From Azorinus chamasolen (taxonomy: Eukaryota; Mollusca; Bivalvia; Cardiida; Solecurtidae), in contig OY755242.1 in NCBI GenBank assembly GCA_963576725.1, positions 21,821,315 to 21,885,314 on the forward strand: 64,000 bases of DNA, given 5' to 3'. The position numbers and the translations under genes are program-made. A model generated the notes under the pieces. That model did no database searches. It was not told the DNA's origin and was given only the letters and a program-made list of their open reading frames with translations. Of the stretch, positions 58,159 to 64,000 are shown in pieces. Position 1 is the first letter of the stretch, and each line of letters begins with the position of its first letter.

Positions 58159-58254
58159 TATATTAATTAGATTAATCTGTACAAAATTATACAGGATATG
58201 AAAAAATGATTTTCCTAAGCAAACGCATAAAACATACAGGCACGAATGTTTCAT

Positions 58255-58330
58255 GGCAAACAGTGCAGACCCAGATGAGAGAGCTCCTAAAGAAGCCCTC
58301 TCACCTGGGTCTACACTGTTTACAAATGCG
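58255..58330. mobile_element. family C MITE core
   Basis: AAACAGTGCAGACCCAGATG and the inverse CACCTGGGTCTACACTGTTT around AGCTCCTAAAGAAGCC. Confidence 0.6.
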
Positions 58331-58365
58331 ACTATAGTTGTAAATGACGGGCTCTGGGTTAATAG

Positions 58366-58593
58366 TTAACACATTTCCTCCTAGTGACGCATTTTGGCGC
58401 CTCTGTAATAGTGACATTTTGAAACCTTTGTAATAAATAAAGCATTTGCTCCATAGGAGCAAATGCTCTATTTATTACAATGGTTTCAGAACTACACAGT
58501 TCTAAAATTCTCCTTTTCTATAGTTAATGCCCCTTTCCGGTAGATTAATTCAAAGAAGTTGGGTCTAAAATTGTCTAGGAGGGAATGAGTTAA
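58366..58593. mobile_element. TTAA-ended MITE, family A
   Basis: TTAACACATTTCCTCC to GGAGGGAATGAGTTAA. The core AGCATTTGCTCCATAGGAGC is nearly perfect. Confidence 0.75.
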
Positions 58594-58929
58594 GAGAGCG
58601 TTTAAAGATAATCTCCAATATATAACACTCAATAATTATACAATACAGCAGGTATTGGTAATATGATAAATGCTGGAACTGTTTATACTCAACCAAACTC
58701 GTGTGTGACCATTCATAAGAATCCTCTTTTCGAGACGATTTTAAAGGGTGGTCATGAAATAGGATTTGGTGGAGATATGAAGGAGCTGTTTTTGAAATGA
58801 TAATGTTTGTATTGTGCGTCTTTCATAATAGTAAACCTCAGAATGTATGGTGTTTGAAGAGGTTATATTTGAATATTGAGTGTGTGGCCATTAATTGTGT
58901 TTGCTTGATAGTAACTATGACTACTGGTT

Positions 58930-59044
58930 CCATGGAATCATAATAAATTTGTTCTACTAACTGAACCGAAACATATTTCAAAGAATGTCCTGTATGACGA
59001 AAATGCGAACTGTTTTTATCTATATTATACGATAAAAGGTAGGA
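58930..59044 (-). mobile_element. Naiad GIY-YIG fragment (inverted 5' piece)
   Basis: The minus frame reads SHFRHTGHSLKYVSVQLVEQ then IYYDS, matching QHFRKSGYFFKDVLVQIVEH in copy W. It abuts the RT fragment at 59045 in the opposite orientation, with its own 5' end at the junction. Confidence 0.65.
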
Positions 59045-60050
59045 TTTCAATTTCAAAAATGTTAATTATCCTTTTCTAGATGGAGATATGCCCCGTACTA
59101 CATTTTATGGGGTTTACAATTCTCAACTTATCCGGTTTGCCCAAGCCTGTTCTTTGCTAGAAGATTTTAATGGTCGTAATTTAATTATAACTGATAAACT
59201 TCTTAAAAGTACGGTTACAGATGTCATAAAATTCGGAAAGCTTTTTCTAAATTTTATTATCGAAATTTACCTCTCATTAGTAAATATAATTGCAATCTAC
59301 GGATGTTACTGCAACAAGGTATTTCTCATCCAGAATTCTATGGCGATGTTATCTACAAACTTCAGGGTCTTATCCATTTTCATGATTTGCTTATTAAACG
59401 CATTAAAACGTTTAGGAAGAAAGGTTAAGACCCCATTATATTTCGACGCACTGCACGTTTTGGTTATTAACCCCTTTACGGTCGGTAGCTACGCTTCCCT
59501 CTCTGCTTGCACGATGACAGACCGAAGATAGTACTCTATAATGGTACACTTTTAAACCCAGAAACGGGATGAGCTTACCAGACTCATGTATTACGTTTTC
59601 TCTGCCGTGCCCTTATAGGTTTCTCTGCAGTTGCTCTGACTTCAGCAAAGTCATAGAGTACATATTTGACGTACTTTCACTGTTGTCGTCATGCTATGTT
59701 ATACATTTTGTCCTGTGTTTACCGTCTTCTATATTGTGGGGAAGGCTGGCGGGGATACCTTTATTTACACTTTTTGCTAAGCTAGGTGACTTTGAGATAA
59801 GTGTAAGGTTAGGACGTCCATGAACCAGTTTAACACCCCCCACCGGGGGCACTGATCGTTCCAAGGCGGAACTCTCTTGGTCACATTTGCTTTTATGCTT
59901 ATTTGGTGTCTGTATATTTGTGCTTGTGCAGTTGTTCATATTTGCATTTTTTTGTCTCGTGTGTGTTACTTGCTTTGTTTCGTTGTTTTGGTGGTGGTTG
60001 CGTTTTGTGTGTGTCTTTTACTGCTTGACTTTACTACTATTTCATCTAAA
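59045..60050 (+). pseudogene. Naiad RT C-terminal fragment and 3'UTR (subfamily X)
   Basis: Reads DFNFKNVNYPFLDGDMPRTT, YGVYNSQLIRFAQACSLLED and then, after a frameshift past KLLK, fragments matching KFYYRNLPLISKYN. It ends VINPFTVGSYASLSACT with TAG at about 59531. The 3'UTR shares the blocks GTTTTGGTGGTGGTTGCG and GACTTTACTAC with copy X. Clearly inactive. Confidence 0.75.
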
Positions 60051-60700
60051 TACAGCACATATGGCTTTTCTTACATAAAGTATACATGAAGGATGTAATA
60101 CATGTTGAAGGAAAATAACATCACATCTAGCAGTAGATAAGAGTGGCACAGGTCTATCAAAATCTCTAATTTGTTAGTCAATCTCACCCAGGACTCAACC
60201 ATTACCACAACACCGATAGAAAATAAGTGAGACACACACGCACACGCACACACGCGCGCACACACAAACACGCACGCGCATACACACGCACGCGCGCACA
60301 TGCGTATCGGCAATATATGGTTTGGTGGAGTAATTGAAGAACATACTTTACGCACGTTGTCTACAACTCTGAAAATATTCATGTATGGACACATTCCAAA
60401 GGCCAATTAATAAAAGCAAGTTTTATAATATAACTATTAATACTTAAGCATTTTATCAGATATGTCATAATGTGCATACATAGATTAAAAGGTATTTAAT
60501 TTGGCATCCCAAGTGGCACTTTATATAGCAGAAAAAGTAACACTTTTACATACTCTATACATACTGGAAAGAAAAAAAACCCCACAAAATATGTTATGAG
60601 AAGACAACTAGTCCAGAACTCTTTCTAAGGACTTTGCAGTTACCCGGAAATGGTTGCTTGGTTTTAACCATACATCTAATCTAATTTTATTATTTTTCAG
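60051..60700. other. 5' flank of the DUF229 exon; microsatellite
   Basis: Contains (ACACGC)n at 60231-60300 and AT-rich sequence. The DUF229 acceptor ends at 60700. No promoter could be assigned; a 5' non-coding exon further left is likely. Confidence 0.4.
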
Positions 60701-61473
60701 GGAATGAAAGAACCAGATGTAATACATCATTTCGAACGTTACATGAAATGTTTGCCATTCTTCAAGAATTACGTCATCAAGTCCATTTTCGTAAACAAAC
60801 CAGACGATTGGGAACAATGCAACCAAGACGATGTGCAATTTTCAAATACAAGCAAAAATGTATCCTGTTGTTTTTCATCATTTTGTTAACGTTAACTGTG
60901 GTATACAAACAGCTAAAATCAACATGGCCACAATTCATTAATCCTTATGCAGGGATGTCGTGCATTTTACCAACTCTTGATCCATTTGACCCGGTAATTA
61001 AAGGTTATATGTGGGACCTGGACCCTCTGGTGTGCAGTAGTGCTCCTTCCCTTTTGTTCCTTGATGATCTGGGTCGAATTCAGTACAACATCACGGCTCT
61101 AAATGACTTGAAATTGCAGGAATCAGACCTACATTGTCAATATGAAATTCTCGAGCGCCATTTTTACGAGGAGCAAGTGACCTTTACCTCCGCTGTTAAA
61201 TTATCACCCCCATACAAAGTTGATGCAGATTTTTTCTACGTATCATGTACGAATCATGACAAACTGCCTGTGTTCAACGAACTGTTTTCCAGTATATCGA
61301 AGAGGAAAGATCTATCGACCATAAAACTAAACTCAGAATCTAAAGGTCAGCTTAATGTGCTGTTATTTGGAATAGATGCAACGTCAAGGTCACATTCGAT
61401 CAGAAAACTACCCAAAACAGTAAAATATATCACGGAAACTCTTGGAGCCTACGATTTCGAGGGGTACATGAAG
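60701..61473 (+). CDS. first coding exon of a DUF229-family, membrane-anchored protein (partial gene)
   Basis: An acceptor (TTATTTTTCAG) precedes an open frame to 61473, where AAG/GTACGT is a good donor. Likely starts are the ATG at 60748 or, better placed before the membrane segment, the ATG at 60817 (MQPRRCAIFKYKQK). A hydrophobic stretch CILLFFIILLTLTVVY follows at once, implying a type II membrane or signal-anchor protein with a lumenal/extracellular body. The end of the exon, LNVLLFGIDATSRSHSIRKL then PKTVKYITETLGAYDFEGYM, is the DUF229 (PF02995) signature. That family is related to the alkaline phosphatase/sulfatase superfamily, with the Asp and Ser/Thr of GIDATS at the metal-site position. 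Substrate unknown. The following exon, expected to encode a GDNTFPN-like motif, was not found before 64000, so the gene probably continues beyond the window. Confidence 0.8.
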
Positions 61474-64000
61474 GTACGTAAATTTAATGTCTAACCCCTT
61501 CCAACCTCACACTATCAGAGTTAAATAGCCAACTCAGTATGCAATGCTTAAGGAAATTTTCACCCACTACATTTTCATAATACATGTACAAGCTGTGATC
61601 AATTTGTCTACCAAAATACAATCAGGATGTCAAACAGTTTGGATCCTGGTTTCTTCATCTGGATCCAAACTGTTTGCATATGTATCCACTCATCCGCCCA
61701 TAACAGGCTAAAGGTTAAAGACGTTTGAATGGAGACCTCTGATCTGGGTCTACACTATTTGTAAGTGACGGTGCATACTCCTCACGGTTTGATCAGACTG
61801 AACGCTATAAAATTACACGGCAGTAAATCATTTACTACTCCACATGAATATTCATGCAAGAAATAATTACATCATACATATTTAGTAGTTTAAATTTGGT
61901 AATGGCTTATAAACCCGTTTGTTTTTAACCCTTTCGCTGCAAGTGCCGGATCTGTGATTGCCTATGCAAACAGTTTGGATCCAGATGAGACGCCGAGTAA
62001 CTCCAAGCTGTTTGTTACTGTTACTATGTTTTTGAAACAAAAATAAAGAAAATCAAAACAATGAAAATTTGTAGCAGACGACAAAGTTAGCAGACGACAG
62101 AGTTTGGCAGCGAAAGGGTTAACATGGCAGAGTTATTTCTACATTATAACCTAAGCAAATACGTGGACAGGTTTAACAAAAATATCAATATAAGAAATAG
62201 TAATCCGATGAAAAATTAATATTTGAATTTTCATTATTGCATATGCACACCGACATTTTTAGCTCACCTGAGCCAAAGGCTCAAGGTGAGCTATTGTGAC
62301 CGCCTGTCGTCCGTCTGTCCGTCTGTCCGTCCGTCTGTCCGTTCACTTTTATTTCAAATGACTTCTTCTCCTAAACCACTAGGAGGATTTCAACCAAATT
62401 TCACAGAAATGTACCTTAGGGTGTCCTCTATCAGTTTTGTTAAAATCATGACCCCCGGGCAAAAAATGGCCCCGCCCCACTACTTTTACAGGTGTTTTTT
62501 TTTAAATCTTTAAAAATCTTCTTCTCTGAAACCACAATTTCCAGAGCTTTGATATTTGGTATATAGCATCATCTAATGGTCCTTTACCAAGTTTGTTAAA
62601 ATGATGACCCCCGGGCCAAAAATGGCCCTGCCCTGGGGCTTGTAGTTTTTACATAGACTTATATAGGGAAACCTTTAAAAATCTTTTTGTCTGAAACCAC
62701 ATAATCTAGAGCTAAGATATTTGGTATGAAGCATCACCTAATATACCACTACCAGGTGTGTTCAAATAATGACCCCTGGGCCAAAAATGGTCTCACCCTG
62801 GGGTTTTATGCTACTTAACATCAGAATCTGTAACACTTAAAAGGTAATTTCCTCACAGTTATTTCCCTTGTCCCATCAGCATAGCCATAAGGGACAAAGG
62901 GAGATAACTGCATTGGAGTTCTAGTATCATTCTATTTATAACTATTTATACTAAAATGAAGGTGAATCAGTGTAGCTGTTTTAGAAGGCATAGAAACGTC
63001 TATCAAATTCCATTAGCAAATAGCAGACCCTAATCCTATAGGAGCCACCTTATCTGGGTCTACTCTGTTTGCAGATGCATGAAAACAAGTTTATATGAGG
63101 GAAATTAAGGGTTAAATAAACAACTCCAGATCCTAAACTGCAGACCAGCAGCAGTTCAAGGGTTACAGCACTGGGCAGTAAAATCTCTCCAGGTCAATGC
63201 ATGACTCTTAACTCTTTGCATGCTAGTGGTGAAACTGTGATTACATATGCAAAAAGTTTGGATCCAAATGAGAGGCATCATACTGCGGCGTCTCATCAGG
63301 ATCCAAACTGTTTGTCATCTTAACCATATTTTTGCAAAAAAATGAAAGTAAGTTTATTTTAAGAATTAAAGCAGATGACAATAACTTTTTGTTGCAGACG
63401 AAACATTAAAGGCATTTTGAAAGGGATGTTGACCCATTAACCCCAGTGTGTAGTGATAGCTAGATGTTACATGGTGTCTTCCAATGTCTCTCAAATTAGA
63501 TGCGAGAGATATAGGAAAGTAACAATTCAGCCAATCAAGGAAAATGATCACCATCTAGACTTTTGATCTGGGTCCAAACCCAACTGATGTAAGTCATGGT
63601 AATGTTTAAGAAAACTGTGAAAACATGATTATGCAATGGCCCAACTGATATAAGTCATGGTAATTCTTAAGAAAACATGATAATGCATTTGCCCCCCTAA
63701 CAATAATAGGTGTTAAACTTACTACTGTGGATTAAGTCTGCTGCCCCAAAAAGCATCTTAAATATAACTTTTTTTTATAAAAGTTGATGACAACACAATA
63801 ACAAGTCCTAAAATGTCTGAATCTTGTATGATATTAATGAAATAACTGAGTAAATATAACTTAATTATAACAATAGATGTAACTCTTCTCAATTTCAATT
63901 GTTAAAAATACTAATGACCCGTTTAATTGAATTATCATCAGATATTCACACCTAGAGCTAGAATTATTTCTAAACACCTATTAACCCTTAACCTGTTTGC
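61474..64000. other. probable DUF229 intron with repeats
   Basis: Contains family E MITEs (61925-62122 and 63208-63421), a mollusc repeat (62255-62830, TTTAGCTCACCTGAGCC start, GTCCGTCTGTCCGTCC) and a family B relic (62990-63113, ending ATATGAGGGAAATTAAGGG). No second DUF229 exon was identified. Confidence 0.5.

Noticed and set aside
1..64000. tRNA, rRNA or hammerhead ribozyme genes
   Set aside because: I looked for tRNA arms (GGTTCGAATCC-type), rRNA blocks and the hammerhead core (CTGATGA...GAAA) near the Naiads and found no convincing match by eye; a covariance-model search was not possible.

Overview
The window is eukaryotic and most likely from a heterodont bivalve (clam or mussel; Dreissena-like is my guess, not provable here). 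It is AT-rich and intron-dominated, it is saturated with mollusc-style short repeats, and it carries only two host genes that I can recognise. The retroelement content (Naiad-type Penelope-like elements with in-frame TGA codons) also points to clams.

Host genes. (1) RanGAP1, the Ran GTPase-activating protein, runs on the minus strand from its ATG at 33204 down to at least 11955. Eleven coding exons with consistent GT-AG sites and phases give 407 codons covering the N-terminus, the leucine-rich-repeat GAP domain and the acidic tail. A possible short last exon lies at 9337-9387. No exon for the C-terminal RanGAP1/SUMO domain was found in the window. (2) At the right end, on the plus strand, is a first coding exon (60701-61473) of a DUF229-family membrane-anchored protein; the rest of that gene is not visible.

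Mobile DNA, region by region. 1-9 kb: satellites, a hAT-like element carrying a 60-bp minisatellite, and many small TTAA-ended MITEs with near-perfect palindromic cores. 9-33 kb: RanGAP1 introns packed with the same MITEs, some nested two or three deep, plus two hAT-like non-autonomous elements and several diverged 150-200 bp tandem mollusc repeats. 34-45 kb: a 5'-truncated LINE, then a cluster of at least five Naiad copies arranged head-to-head, nested and inverted. 44.6-46 kb: a 350-bp satellite. 46.3-50.9 kb: a large inverted repeat around a GC-richer, gag-like relic. 55.2-56.7 kb: a long minisatellite. 56.8-60 kb: further Naiad fragments.

Main discovery candidate. The Naiad cluster encodes an N-terminal GIY-YIG endonuclease followed by a Penelope-type reverse transcriptase. 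The frame is open except for TGA codons, two in each half. Both TGAs in the RT half occur at the same places in two copies that differ by about 3 percent. One TGA replaces the first Cys of the CxC motif, and another sits where the endonuclease normally has Cys. A SECIS-like hairpin (ATGA, 12-nt helix, AAA loop, GGAT, closing stem) begins on the stop codon and is repeated in a second copy. This is best read as a selenocysteine-encoding retrotransposon. Such Naiads have been reported from clams and spiders (Craig and colleagues 2021, recalled from memory), so the phenomenon is known, but the SECIS placement and the palindromic arrangement here deserve attention.
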